Assembly (NCBI GenBank): GCA_013400975.1
Contig: WBMZ01010918.1
Span: 62,001-126,000 of the forward strand
Direction of reading: 5' to 3'
DNA length: 64,000 nucleotides
Source of the DNA: Atrichornis clamosus
Lineage: Eukaryota; Chordata; Aves; Passeriformes; Menuridae
Position 1 is the stretch's first letter; every line of letters begins with the position of its first letter. Shown here one piece after another: positions 21,765-61,100 of the stretch. Position numbers and translations under genes: made by a program. The notes beneath the pieces were generated by a model, which had not been told where the DNA came from, did not search any database, and was given only the letters and a program-made list of their open reading frames with translations.

Positions 21765-24700
21765 TCAGCCTTGTGTCACCCTCCTTCAATTGCCTATTTA
21801 ATCAAGCAACTGACAAGCGCTGGAACAGCAGCAGATCTCATATGGTGCACGTACCCAATCCTGACCTGCAGCTGTTCAAACCTCCATTTGCTTAGTCAGC
21901 CAGCCACTTTTTGGGTCTTTTTTTGAAATGTTGAGATGAATCACAGCTCTTTCCCTGAAGGAGAAAGAGTGTCATTCCTATCTGGATGCACTAAATACAG
22001 ATTTCAGCTTTTCCCCAGGCTGGCCACTGAAGTCTGTGCAGCTTTCATTTCTTCATTTGCCCCAGTCACTGCCAGTCCACGGGTTTTTTCTGTAGCTGGT
22101 GAACACATGACTTGAACTACAATAAGCTCACAACTTTATATGATAGTCTCTGAAACCAATTATGATCCGCATTCAGTAGCAGCGAGGATAATATTTATCT
22201 GCCAGGTTTGCTGTTCAATTATATTCAGTTACATACTTCGTTTATTCACTTTCTAAAGTTTCATTATTTTATGTACTTTTTGTGTAGGAGTAAGTTATGC
22301 ACTCCTGTAATGCGTAGCACAGTGACACTGTAAGCATGGTGAAGAACACATCTTTTCATGTGTGTATATATATATGTGCATACGTATGTGAGAGATATTA
22401 ATACTGTTATGTTGTAAAAGTATTAAAGAGTCAGAAAGTGCATTTTCATGATACTGAGTTGCACAATGTATCTGCAATCACAAAAATCCCCCAATCTTTT
22501 CTCCGCGTTTCAGTGCTATTTAAAAAAATATTTGACTTTTGTATTTGCTTTCATTGTGGATTTGAAACTGCTTGTGCTCTTATGTTTTGTGGGGATTCTT
22601 GGGGAAAAAAACCCCTGTTATTAGAAAAAGTAGTGTGTTTGATGAGGGTATGCATCTGAGTTTAACTAATAAGCCTGGATCTCCAGATTTGGTGATTACT
22701 AGAGGCATCATGCTTTCAGACTTAAAATAGTGGCCCTGCTGTCTCTGTGCCTTGCATAAAATAGTCTTGACAACTGGCAGTGTTCTAGATAACTGCTAAC
22801 AACTCTTACTGACAAGTGTTTGTCAGTGTTTTCTCCACTGCATTTCTTACTCTGTGACACTTTGCATGCACTGTGCATAGTAGGGACTTAAGGGAGTTCT
22901 CTGCAGAGAAACTACTTGAGGAAGACTTAGAGACCCCATGACATCAGAGGCAACTCCTTGGCTACATGGTGAGAAGGGTACTAATTCTACAGAAGGCTTG
23001 ACAGGCACGTAGTATAGGGGTAGGAAGGCAGCCTGGACTTGGAACGTGTAGTGAAGGGGGGTGTGTAGCACTAAGAATCAGGTGCTTCTAGCACTGATGC
23101 TGTTGTACTTCTTTTAAATAAAGCTGGTGGCAAAACACTTCCTGCCGTGATACTCTCAAGTACTGCACAGGAGAGGTTACACTTCAAAATCTATCTCACT
23201 TTATTTATGGTATGATTACTTTAAACAATTTATGACTGATTTAATCTAAAAAATGTGTCTAGTCTGTGTCACTTTAATACGTTTAATGACTCTCATATGT
23301 GAACTGCAACAAACAGATCTGAGATGCAAAACATTATGTTCTTTCTTGAGCAGAAGCTGTAGTGGTTATGCAACTTCTGGCCTGCATTGGAAGCCTTTAG
23401 TGCTTTACTTAACATTGTGTATGAACTGTCTTCCAATTCAGAACCCATTTAGAATTACTTAGCTTACAATTTATTTATAATTAGTTGTACAGTTATCTTA
23501 AAAGAACATCAAGATCACAAGCTAATTAATGGTGGACTATGCCAGTGTTAAGTTTATAAAGCTGTTTTGTATGTATTGCAATGCAGACTTTATTGCATAG
23601 TCACAAACTACTTTTTTCCCCAGAAATTGTACTTTGTTCAGTGTACTGCATAAGCAGAGTTCAACAGCATTATGATTTCTCTTTATTTGATGAACGTCTG
23701 TTGCATGCAGTTGAAGCATGTTCCCAAATACATAACTTATGATTAATTATCACATTGTCTTCACGTATTCCAAATCTATCTGGTATTTGATTTTCACGCA
23801 CTTCCTTATGGTTCGCAGTATTAGAATTATTCCTGGTCTTTAGAAAGAAAACTGAGGCACATGCTCCAAACTGTACATAGTTCCATTTCCCCATACAGTG
23901 GATAGTTTTAGGATAATGAGTGCAGGTACTATGGAATTTGTCTTTTCCCATAAGTGCTTTACAGAATACGATTACATACTGCAGTTTTCCCCACTGAGTA
24001 AGCCGGATGTTTTGAACCGCTAGGCACAGCAGAATCCTGTATTTGTCTGGTGTTTTCGTCATGCATTCTATTAAATATTCTCTCCTGTATTTTAAAGTGC
24101 AGTGACTCTCCTGATTTGCATCACTGGTACTTTAACAGTAAAAAATCAGGCCCTACAAATTTAGGACCTAGTCAGCTGATCTTCCGTAGATCATTTGTGT
24201 GCCAAGGTTACCTATGAAAGTAGTGCAAGAGCTATGGGGAGCAAATGAAAAAGTGTCATGGTGTTCTAGAAGCACATCCATACAAAATTAGCTCCCCTAG
24301 AGAAGTCTAAAATAAATTTGAGTCCATTCATTTGGACTGCAAAATAAACTTTCCTCGGAATGCTTTTACATGAACACATGAAGATGCGTTCAGATTGTAT
24401 CTATGGAAAAATTTGTATGGGAGTTTGCTTAAATACATGTGGAGCCTTACAGCCTATGGGGATAATTTCATTTTTGTCTTTGTTACTGACTCCACCTCCA
24501 GTAACTGTTGTCCATATGAACTGGGAAATTACCTGGAACAGCTTTTGGCTTAAAAAAACCCCCAAACCTGTTGAATTTGGTTTAGTTATGAAATTCTGGA
24601 AGATTATAGCTATTCCAAATTTAACTATGGGACACAACAGAGATCTAACTGCCCATTAGCACAGGTCCACTGCATTTATCCTATGGACTAATTAGTTTCA

Positions 24701-27700
24701 AAGTGAAGAAACATTTAAATCCTCTCCTGTCCTCCTTTGCTTATGCTAAATTGAGCTTAGGCAGGAAGAGAGGTGAGCTGGTTAAGAAACAAAGGATTTG
24801 TCCACATTCAGAGGGATTGAGAATAGACAAGAGCCTTTACCATGAGTAGGTTATTGCTGGTAGATCCCAAGAGCAACCAGTCTCATATTGGAAAGTGTGT
24901 TGTGAAAAACTGATACTCATTTATCCTGACATAAGAATATGTCTGAAGTTAGTGAGAGGGATCATAGCTGGAAGGAAGCAATTGTCTTCAGAACTGGAAT
25001 TGGAAAATTAAGGCCTTGCTGCTTTTGTGTTAGGTACAGCAGGAACATTGCTCATTTTCTCCATGCTGGTTCTTAATACATCTGAGTGTCAGAGTAAAGC
25101 TTTGTTGGACAGCATGGACGGACAACAGTTCTGGAAAAGGAAAACTTGCACTATACATGTTGTATGAAGAACATGTTATCCCTGTTTGGCAGTAATTCAG
25201 GTTGTCCTTAACACTCCTATATACAGGGATGAATTTACTGCTTTTACTAATTTTTGTATTGCTCCTGTGGAATGAATAATAAGAAGCTAGTATTAATTTT
25301 TACAAACTGACATTTTGTTCAACCAGATTGCCTTCTCGAGTGTGTAACTTTAATATCATTGATGTTAGTGGTATTACACTGGTGTATCTGGAAAGAGAAA
25401 TGAGGGCTTTGGGATGGCAACTTGTCAAAGGGCATTCAGTCAATCTGTACAAATGCTGCGTTTAGAGCTTAGCAGTGTCTGACATCCAGTGCCCATATCC
25501 TGTGCCCATAATCACTACCTCATACCTCTATGATTTAAAACCTGCCAGGTCTCATCTATGCCCCATGGATAATTGTTGTCTGGAAACTCTGACTTAGTTG
25601 ATGGTGTTTGTTTCTAGATAAATAAAGGCATATTGTCTCTGCATTCGTTGTCTCTCACACACACATCTCTCTTTTCTCATTGTGACCAAAACTATTGCTG
25701 AACAATGTGGTGCCTTTTTAGACAATAGTCTCAGGTAAATCAGTTATGGGTCACAGGCTGGCCTACTAAGGGATTTTTTAAACTGGTTGTATTAATGAAG
25801 TACAAATTGTATCATTAGTTGCAGCTTTCAGGTTGCCCTAGTCACACATTCTCTTCCTTGCTTAGTATCTCTGTGTGGTAAAGCTAAGCCAGCATAAAAC
25901 AGGAACCCAGGCAGGATTCTGAGAACACATGATGTGTGAAGGTTTCTTCCAAAGGTTTGTAATAGCCCATGCTATTCCCCTAGTTCTGCCCCATGCAGTC
26001 TCGTCACTGAACCATTTTTAAAATCCTGGATCTGCCTCACCATTTTTTCCGATCTTATGCCAGCACTATTTGTAGTTTCCCCACCTGTTACTTTGAGTAT
26101 TGCGTTGTAGCTGACTGCACGCTGCTCTACGACTTCAGTGTGCCAGCAGACTGACGGCAGTGCTGTCTACAAATCACAATATGCTTTTCCCAATTTTTCC
26201 TTTGCGCTCTTCTAATCTGTGCAAAGCATCTGTCAAAGCTTCTGATATTATTTAATCCATGATTTAATTTGTGCTTTTGAGTTGCACCTACCCAGACAAG
26301 AACCATGAAACCAAAAAGGAACCCTCCAGAGGCTAGCTTAAGGGGTAAGGCAGTTCAGGTATCGTGATTCCTTATGAATAGAAATACGTCAGAATGCAAA
26401 GTTTGAGGGCTCTTCTCATTCATGGAAGGTATGATCTCGTGCAGTGCTGCCTGGCAGTGCCATCCCTAGAGGGTTTGCCCAGCTACGTTACATCTTTCAG
26501 CACTCATATTGCAGTTTGTGGTTGTTGTTACGTATCACAGGACTGCCTAGTGACACTGTGGCAGAGACCAGATGTTGATTGATTTCTACTGCCTTGAACC
26601 CTCTCTGAGAACCAGGACCATCTGCTGTGCTGAATGCAGGGCTCAAGCATGGTCCTACAAACAGCAGGAATACCCCTTCTGGGGTATAAGGGACCCTAAA
26701 GGCCTGAGCAAGACTGAGCAGGCGTTTTTGGGTGCAGGCCACACACAGTCCGGAGAGGCAAACGTGGAGGTGAAGGGAGTATGGTAGGAAAAGCACACTG
26801 TAATCATAATTGTTGTGTAGACTTCTCAGGGCTTTTAGACAGACAAAGCCTCTGCTCCAGAGAATTATTTCCTAGGTGAACATTAAGGACCAAAGGATGC
26901 ATTGCTGACACTGTTTCAGAGATGACAGGCTGCAGCACAATAAGCTCCCTTCTATCAGTAAGAGTAGTCTAATGAGCCGACACTCAGCTTTTTGGGAAAG
27001 TTTTATCTAAATTGACTTGCTCAAGGTCACATAAGGGCGTCTTAAGCTGGCGTGCTCACCCCATGTCTCAGCCCCGTGATTTTCCTTCCGCACAAAGGGT
27101 TGGCAAAAGCCAATGATGTCAGTGCAGTCAGCATTTTCTCCATACCCCTGAAACCCAAGCTATGCTTTGGTAGTATTTGTTGGTCCCATAAATGTTTCTG
27201 GCTACACTTCATCCATGGCTGAATTTCAGGGACAGAGTAAGTTGTCTCTATATATAGCCGATGAAACACTTCGGGATCTTCTGACAATGACAGTTGTTAC
27301 TATGAAGCCAGCAAATGCATTTTTTCAGTTCTTTCTTAATTTTTATTTCTAAACCTGTCATTTGAAATAATACACTTTAAAAAAGGAATTAGCTTCTATA
27401 TAGTTAATATCACCATGTATGAGTAGCATGGGGATTTTTCAGTTTGTGCCTCTTGGTGCTAAATGTGGAAGGGCTAATATGCTCAGTGCTCACAGTGCTT
27501 TTCCTTAGCTTAGACAAAATCAGAGTTTTGGTTCTCAGACACATGCTTCTCTTCCCTGCTCTCTTTCTGTTTTCCTTATGTATATGTTCATTTCATGAAT
27601 ATGAAGTGAGTTTAAAGTTTATTCATACTACCTTTACATAATTAATTTAATTCCTTGGTTTTATCTTTTTAGTGAATTTATGATGTAGTGTGTTTCTTAC

Positions 27701-30700
27701 ATTGAAAAAGGCAAGATATATTTATTGTGATGCAAAAAACCAAAAAACAGAAGATGGGGGATGTCTCCTGAACTCTAATAAGTATAAATACATTTTACAA
27801 CACACCACACTTTTCTACTTAGCTTTGTTTGGGATATGTGTGCATGATTTTTAACAGAATCCAACATTTTGGCCCAATCTAAATTATCATTTTCTTTAAA
27901 TAATTCAGATTTTTGTTGGTTAAGCTTTAAACTAGTAGGTATTTGCTACAAGCAAAAGTATATTTTATGTACAAGCAACAGTTACGGCATGCTTTAAAAA
28001 TTAAAGGGCTTTTTGACCCCTCTCTTAAGATTCTGTTGAAAGTGTACACCAAATAATAGTCACTTTGAATTTATTTTTTTTTACCTGTCATTGGCTTCTT
28101 TCTTGCGAAACAACCCTACTGTTCTTTTTCACAAAGAAACAGGCTGGGACTATGAAAAGAAGATTACTTAAAGACTCAATGACTGATTGAGTTCTCACAA
28201 TGTTCTTTATCTTCCTGTGGCCTTTCTGAGACAGTTTCGGCAGATATGAACTATTCTGTTCCTACACAGAAGTGTTACAGCTGAAAACTAATGGTGAACA
28301 TTTCCATGTCAGTTGATTGTTTCACAGGCGATTATTTAAGTAGAGAAATCTGGGTCATTTCTTATTCTGTATCTCATTAAGCTCAAATAGAAGAATGATC
28401 TGGTGAAACACTGTTGCAGTGTTCAGCATTTTTGAAGTTTTATTAAAAAGTTGTGGTTTTGTTCTCGTTCTACAATTTTGTGAGAGGGAAGCATAAGAAG
28501 CATATTGAAGGATTGAAAGTCTGAGAAACTAAAAATGCAACAGAGTGAGTTCTTGAGAGAATGGTATGATGGTTTTTCATGACTAAATGAATGTTAAATA
28601 TAAACTGTGTGAAACGCTTTTGATTTCATTAAAAAGAATTATAAAGATTGATTTCCTTTAGCTAGAAAAACCCTTTGATTCCCAGGGAGCTTCATGCAAA
28701 GCATGCCAGAAAGCTTTTGCTTGGGTAGTATTCACCTGTGTGACCTCACAGACCTGCTGCTCCTGCTAGGAAAGGTCTGGCCTTTTTGGTGCTCCTTATG
28801 CATGGAAGTGATAGCTGGTTGTCACAGTATTTTCCTGAGTTAAAGGCATCATTCTCCTGGGAAGGCCCTTACTAACATTATGTTAGCATGAACTACAACT
28901 GCACACCTTTTGCCAAATAAAAGACAATAATGAATGCCTATTCAGCTCTGCCATCTCCATTTCTGGTCTCCCCCGCCACCTTATTTCTTCTAATCTGTTT
29001 GGCAATCATGAGTATTCTTTTGTCTATCCACAAGATAGACAAACCTGTTTACAGGTTGTAAACAACCTGTGCCATTTTTCCCTCAAATATACATGCTGAG
29101 TTTCAGGTATCTTGCCATGTCAACTTAAAATTCCCTGTCCATATGGTTCATTGTGTTTCTTTCTTTCTCTTTCTCTTTTTGAGACTTTTGTACTTTCTTT
29201 CCTGCTTAGATTGCTTATTTCTGTTTTGGTTTTATTTACTTTCTCCTTAGGCATATAGTTTGTAGCTGTGCAACTCTGCCAGCTTTATTTGGGATAGTCC
29301 TAACCTATCTCTGATGTGGGAAGAAGCTGATTGAAGCAAACTGCTTTATTCATACTACTGTGCTGGGCACAGCTTTCCTTTTCTCTTGTTGAGCTGGGAG
29401 AGGCCGCTCCCTTTCCACTTCAAGTTTGGCATCAGAGTTCCATTTTGGCTCTCTTTCCACTACGGACCTCCATTCATATGCTTCTCATTACCATCCACAC
29501 AGTTAGTTTATAAAATTAAATTAAAGTAGTAAACAAAATACCAGATACTCCTCCTAAAGCTCTGTCTATAAATATCTCCCCTGCCTACTCATGCTGTCTG
29601 ATTAAGAGGCAGTAAGCAGTTAGTTAGAGAACCTAAAGCAGGTCAGATTCCATCAAGATAGGCAGGGGTTTTTTTTAAATTGGACTATTCCATTTATCTT
29701 CCTGTTTCATAGGTAAAAAGCCCAATGTTCTTAAAATACAAAGTGACAAAGTTGAAGCCTCCTGTTTTGACATTTTTAGAATGCAAAAAATTTTTCATTC
29801 TGAAATATTTTTTGATTCAAGATGGACTAATATAACCTAGCCAAAGTAGATCTTGAAATACTTGATTTTTTTAATCTCTCAGACTAGTTGAGAGATACTA
29901 TGGTTGTGGCTCTTGGTTCCTTGAAATAATTAAGAAATTTTTGTTTTATTTGCTGTGTTATCAAGTACTGTTTACCTATGTACCATGTAAACATGAAAAA
30001 ATCAACAGTACCTTTGCAGCAGTGGCTAGCTGTGTTTTGAGCAAATGCAGTTATTTTATGAAAAAACTTAATAACCTTCTTTCAGAATTCTAGAAAATTT
30101 GGGTAGAATGGCCTTTGATTTCTAGAAATCTAGGCATGGGTCTGATTCCAGTCCTAATCCACAGTGTGTTTAGGTGTTCTTTGTCACCATAACACCTCAG
30201 TTTTTATTTCATGACACAGGCACCCTGGCCCGTGTTAGGGGGTGAGGGCCAACAAATAAAATGTGGGTTTCAGCTGAAACCTCCCTGTATGAAGCCATCA
30301 GTACCTGTAAGGCTCACCTGTACTGCACAGTGGGGAGTGGTGCAGAACCATCTTCAGCAATGTAGATCCCCAGACAAGGCAGTGCTGAGGAAAGGCACAA
30401 AGCTGGTTGCAGTGGCTCACCTCTAATGAGGGAGTGCATGAAAGGTCACAGGTTTCATCAGTGCAGGAGGGCTCTTTGCACAGGGGACAGCTCTGGGTCA
30501 AAGCATTACAGATTTACGTGTACACTTCCGGGATTTCTCTGATTTCTTCCTGCATTTTTATTTAGCAACTTCCCCTGTGCTCTATGTAGTGAACAAGAAG
30601 AAATGATTTTGCTGGCTTCGAAGGCTTAATTATAATTTAACTGATTACAGTTGGACTTGTATTGCAAACCAAAGATGACTACTGATTTATTTATAAAAAT

Positions 30701-31981
30701 AAACCACACAAATTACACCAGCATACATATAATGTATACATACTTTAACTATTTTGTTTTGTAATTGCTATTTGATGTTGTCTGAGTACCCTAAGAGAAT
30801 GCTCATCTGCACTTGAACAAAAAAGTCTAGGCATGGCATTCACCAACATTTGCTTCATATAGATAGAAGTGTAGCAACCTTGAGAGTATTTGCACTGAGC
30901 AGGCAAAAAGCATGTGGTTCTGACTTACTACTTAGATGTGGAATTTCGTTTTTAGACGGTTTATCTTACAGTATGTACCATCAGTCTTCAGAAGTTCACC
31001 TTGCTTTTATTGCATGAAACATTGCAATCCTCTTCTGAATTCCAATTTGCAATCTTAATGCTGCATGTATGAAGGTTTTTTTGAGCTGAGGAGTAGATAT
31101 TTTTTGTGCATGTATGCATGTTCTTCTGTATTGCATGGACATATGGGATAGGAGGTGACTTGGCAGAAAGCAGAGCTTTAGTTAGCATACGGAGGACATA
31201 CTGTGTCTAGCTGTAAATTATTCTGCTTATTGGCTTAGAGACTTATGGTTGCCTTTAATGAACAGACTTTTCCCTTATATCGGACTTTGTAACTTATGGC
31301 TTCCAAAAGCTCAGCTCTGGTGAGCATTTTCTTTTACTAAGTGAGGTTCGAATTGCATCCGGTGTGGACACTTCTAGAGAAGATGACCTTGGCTGATGAT
31401 AGGTGCAGGCATTAATGACAAGCGACATGAAGAGCGTAGTAAACTGCCAATTCCAAGGAGAAACACTGTTGCCAAAGCAACTGAAATGGTATGGCACGGG
31501 TGATACCGGACATGCTTTCCTGGATGCTTGATCTCAGTGCTATCCTTTCAGATTTTGCCCTGTGGAAAGCACGAGTAAACGGTTCCTGTCACACATTTGT
31601 AAAACGTTACTGGTTCCACAGACCTTTCTTTGTATGTGCTTCTTGGTGCCTGCTTTTGGATTTTCTGAGCGTGTTTCCTGGACAAAACATGTATGTTGCT
31701 TTTTAAAGTAGTGCTTCCATGCTTTCTGGTTAACTCCAGCCCTGATCTCCACTGAAAAATGTTTTATCTCTTGAGCGTCCCTGTCTGGGCTGGCTCGTGT
31801 GATCCTTAATCTGAAAGTGGCTCAAGGAGGGACACGGACTTCAGACTAATGATAAACAATGTCGAACTGCATTAGCACATCAGAGACGGGTCTTGGGGAA
31901 CAGAAATATATGTCAGTAAGAGGAAAGAGGAAACGAGACACGTATATCTCGAACTGGAAGACAAGACAGACGGGCACAGGG
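21765..31981. other. Intergenic, about 10 kb upstream of ACTN2
   Basis: This is AT-rich sequence with no supported exon, RNA gene or clear repeat other than the microsatellite near 22.36 kb. Small open frames (for example 23,670-24,062 minus and 26,497-26,796 minus) have no recognisable content. Distal ACTN2 muscle enhancers could lie here, but nothing in the sequence alone proves one. Confidence 0.55.
22358..22394. repeat. Short TG/TA microsatellite
   Basis: TGTG and TATATATA runs are followed by imperfect TG units. Confidence 0.8.
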
Positions 31982-32150
31982 TCGGTAACTTTCGGCCGGA
32001 GCGCTCAGGGCGGGCGAGCCGCGCTCATCGCGGCGCTCCTGCAGCCCGGACCGCGCGGGTGCCCCGAGCGGGGCCGGGGCCGCCGGCGAGCGCCACGTGA
32101 CGGCCCGGCGGGGATAATAAGGCGCGGCCGGGAGCCGCCCCGGGCTTCTC
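31982..32150 (+). promoter_or_regulatory. ACTN2: ACTN2 promoter, CpG-rich with TATA-like box
   Basis: A CpG-dense block of about 180 bases ends at the inferred transcription start. A TATA-like GATAATAAGG lies at 32,113-32,122, placing a start around 32,143-32,150. A CACGTG E-box is at 32,094-32,099, just upstream of it. GC-rich repeats of CCGG/GGGGCC fill the rest. A CpG-rich promoter with a TATA-like box fits a tissue-specific gene, but the start site is inferred. Confidence 0.65.
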
Positions 32151-32434
32151 CGCAGGGTCAGCCGCAGGCACCGGCAGCAGCAAGAGAGCGAGCGAGAGAG
32201 GGAAGGAGGGCAGGAGACACAGGGAAGGAGGGTCACCACAGGTCAGCTCCCACCTGACAGCTTCAGCCTCTGCTCTCAGCAAGATTCGCCAATATCCACT
32301 CTCTGTCACCTTGGAAAAAGGAAAACAAAAAAAAAAAAAACCGAAAGAAAAAAGACACTGCTACCTACAACCCATCAGCAAGTAAACTAAACTTAAATTG
32401 TAGTTTCTGCAGCTGAAGCTGATCCCCGGGTAGC
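32145..32434 (+). other. ACTN2: ACTN2 5' UTR (start approximate)
   Basis: About 290 bases run from the inferred start to the ATG with no upstream ATG that I can see. The UTR holds a GAGA/AGGG purine tract at 32,181-32,230 and an uninterrupted A14 tract at 32,327-32,340 in an A-rich block (32,312-32,356). It may be one continuous exon; no convincing splice pair was found within it. Confidence 0.55.
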
Positions 32435-58178
<25,744 letters not shown>

Positions 58179-61100
58179 GTATGTGACAGATCTTGACAGT
58201 GCACCTTACTTGGGCTCTGGGCACTCACATTGCAAAGATGTCTGATGGAGATCCTTGACCACATTAAGCGGACTGTTCTCTACATATGGGTGCCTCAAAA
58301 ACCCCTTAATATTGATTGCTGACCTATAGCTGTGAAAGGACAAGAGGTGGAAATTTATGGGCACCTGGAGAGGGATAGGGGTGTAAATGAACACTAGGAT
58401 TAGTTTATCTCCAAGGTTAAATTGAATTGTCTGTGTTTCAGTGGGTGTTTAGACAATGATTTTTTTTTTTCTACAGAACATTTTGTTTTTCCTATACATT
58501 ATTAAATATAAGGAGCTCCTTTAGAAACCAGGTTGGATTCTAGCATGTGCTTTATCCAGTCTGGGCTCTTTAGGAAACGTTATGCAAACAAGACAAAGTC
58601 TGACATCACTACTGAGTAGCTGTAACCTACTCCCATCTTATTATGAAACTGGACCTGTGTTTCTGAAATTCAGATGTAAAGTTAAGGGAGTGATCAAAAG
58701 AAACTATGGTAACTGGGGAGAGACTGAACATATGAAGAAAGTGGAGTGGGATCCTATCTACTAAAAGCTTTTTTATTGTTGTGCTGTTCAGGTGGCTGAG
58801 TACAAATGTGTGATTGGCTAGCTAGATTCTGATAGATGTAAAATGAGCTAAAGAAAGCAGGCTCTCACTGCAAGTGGACCTATGGCTCCCTAGGTGATTC
58901 AATTAGTTGTTTAAAAAGGACAAACATCTGTATAGAACTAGTTACTCCATGAAGATATTTGCATAATATTTTGCAAAGCCATTACCATACAAAGAATTAT
59001 GTGACTAGCATGATACCCAACTATTTTTGATTCTGCGGGATTTGATTCTGTGGATTTTTTTTCCCACACTCTAACATGTCTTTAGATCAAAAATTTGGCT
59101 GTAACCTCAGTATGATGATGAGAAGCACTCCTATATTCTAATGACATTGCCTGACGTTGTTAGGCCCTTTTAGATTGATTTATGAGCCTCTTCTTCCTGC
59201 TTTCTGGTTTCTACAGGTTTATATAAATCCTTATTCTGGCTTCCAAGCCTTGATCTCAGGGACTTTACTGTAATTGTGGATAGAACAGGAGATTCATTAT
59301 GTGGGATAAGGGTATCTGTAGAAGTAAAGAAGAGATCTGTCAGCATTCAGATTCCACTATGGTTTCACCTAGCGCACTTGGTTCTTCAAGCATTGTTCGC
59401 TAAATCGGTTCTAGAACTCAAAAGTCCCAAGAAATGGGTTTCCTAGGCAAAGCATTTATTTGAACTCACTCTTTATTTATTTGAGGCTGAACTGGGTGGG
59501 CCACCTGAGTCCAAATCCATACCATCTATCTTTAGGCACATAACAGAGACTTTTTTTTGGAAAATATAATCATTGGGGAGAAACGGACAATTCCCAAAGG
59601 CCCTTCAAATCTCAGAGGAGCTTTCCTGCATTGCAGAGGTGCCTGGCTCCCTCCGTCAGTTGTAGAGGCTGCTGGGGCACTTGGACCCTTTGCTCAATTA
59701 AATGAAGTGTGATGGAAAAATACTCTGCTACCTTAAACCTCCGCAGTTCTTCTGAGAGTGACATGGCATTAAATGGACAGCAGAGGGTACTGAAGAGACA
59801 ATTTATGTGTGGAAGTGAAAATTAACAATACAGAAGCCTGTTTGATAGCTGGTGAAGAACTGCCAAGATTACAGAGCATGGAGCAAATGAAAGGTAGTTT
59901 TTGTCATGTCATGCAGGAGACTCTGAGGCTTCCTGGCCAAAACAAGTGCGTAGCAAAAGGAGTGTCTTGTGGGACAGAGTGGTTGTTCTCCCTGATCACG
60001 GTTTGCACAAGACTGGGGTATTTGAACCAAAATACATCAGCTCATATCTGCTCGTGAAAGGAGCAAGCCAGCCCTCTGCACCCCCATCTCCCTTATTTTG
60101 CTATTAATTGCTGCTCATTTACTGCCAGAGTGCTCAGGCTGGGGAACAGCATTTGAGCAGTTTCTGAAGGCAGAACATCTGGGATAGCCCAGATCAGACA
60201 CTGAAAACATTTACACTAACCCTGCTGCTCTCCTTGGCAGCAACTGGCATGACTTCAGATGCTCTGTAATTTAGGTGCTCCGTGATAATTCCCTTTGGGA
60301 AGGTGGCAGGAACAGAGGGCAGTAACTTCCAGCTTTTCAGCCACTTGCTGCAAAGTTACTGTCCAAGCACTCAGTATTCCTGCATAAAACAACAGGCCAT
60401 AGCCAGTAACCCAAGAGATTAAGGTGATGTTTTCAGCTTTTATTCCATGTTTCTGGAATTCCCAATCTGTAAAATGGAGGGATTAAAAGCAAAAACTAAT
60501 TCATCAGTATTAAAAAAAAATTTTAAATTCTTGGATGGAAGCATGGGAGAAAAATTCACAGCTACTGTCATAGCTTAGGTGCAGAGAGGAACCTGTCATT
60601 GTAAGACATTACACTATGTCAAGCATGGCCTGATGCTCACATTAGATTACATCCATGTGGGCAGAAGCAGATAGATTCATGTGCCTTCCACTCCCACTCT
60701 AAACAGGCTGAACACAAAGCCAGCTCTGGCACAGACGTGCTTAGTGCCCTGTTAAGTTTACTGCATCCCCTCTGCTAAATGTGTTACCTAAGGCACGGTG
60801 CGGTGCTGATGCAGCAATGCGGGATCACATCTGACTGGGTATGGTTTCACAGTGTGGGACCTCTGGCACCAGTGTGTGTTTAAAGAGTCCCTGTGCCCCC
60901 CTGGTCCTGCATTCTTGCTCCCACACTTCACAGCCCTACCCTCTCACTTGGGCTGACAACTGTTGCTGTAGCTCTGCTGGAGACCGGATCAGCAATCTGA
61001 TCTGTTTTTAAAACACTCTCCACCTCTTTTTTTTTTCTTTTGTTGCATTTTTCAGCATTGTTGACCGGGCAGTCATTATAGTAGGTTGGAGTGAATGCCA

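Noticed and set aside
31859..32309. Arg/Pro/Ala-rich frames on both strands over the ACTN2 promoter
   Set aside because: GC-rich promoter composition. They are not in frame with the ACTN2 start and have no homologue I recognise.
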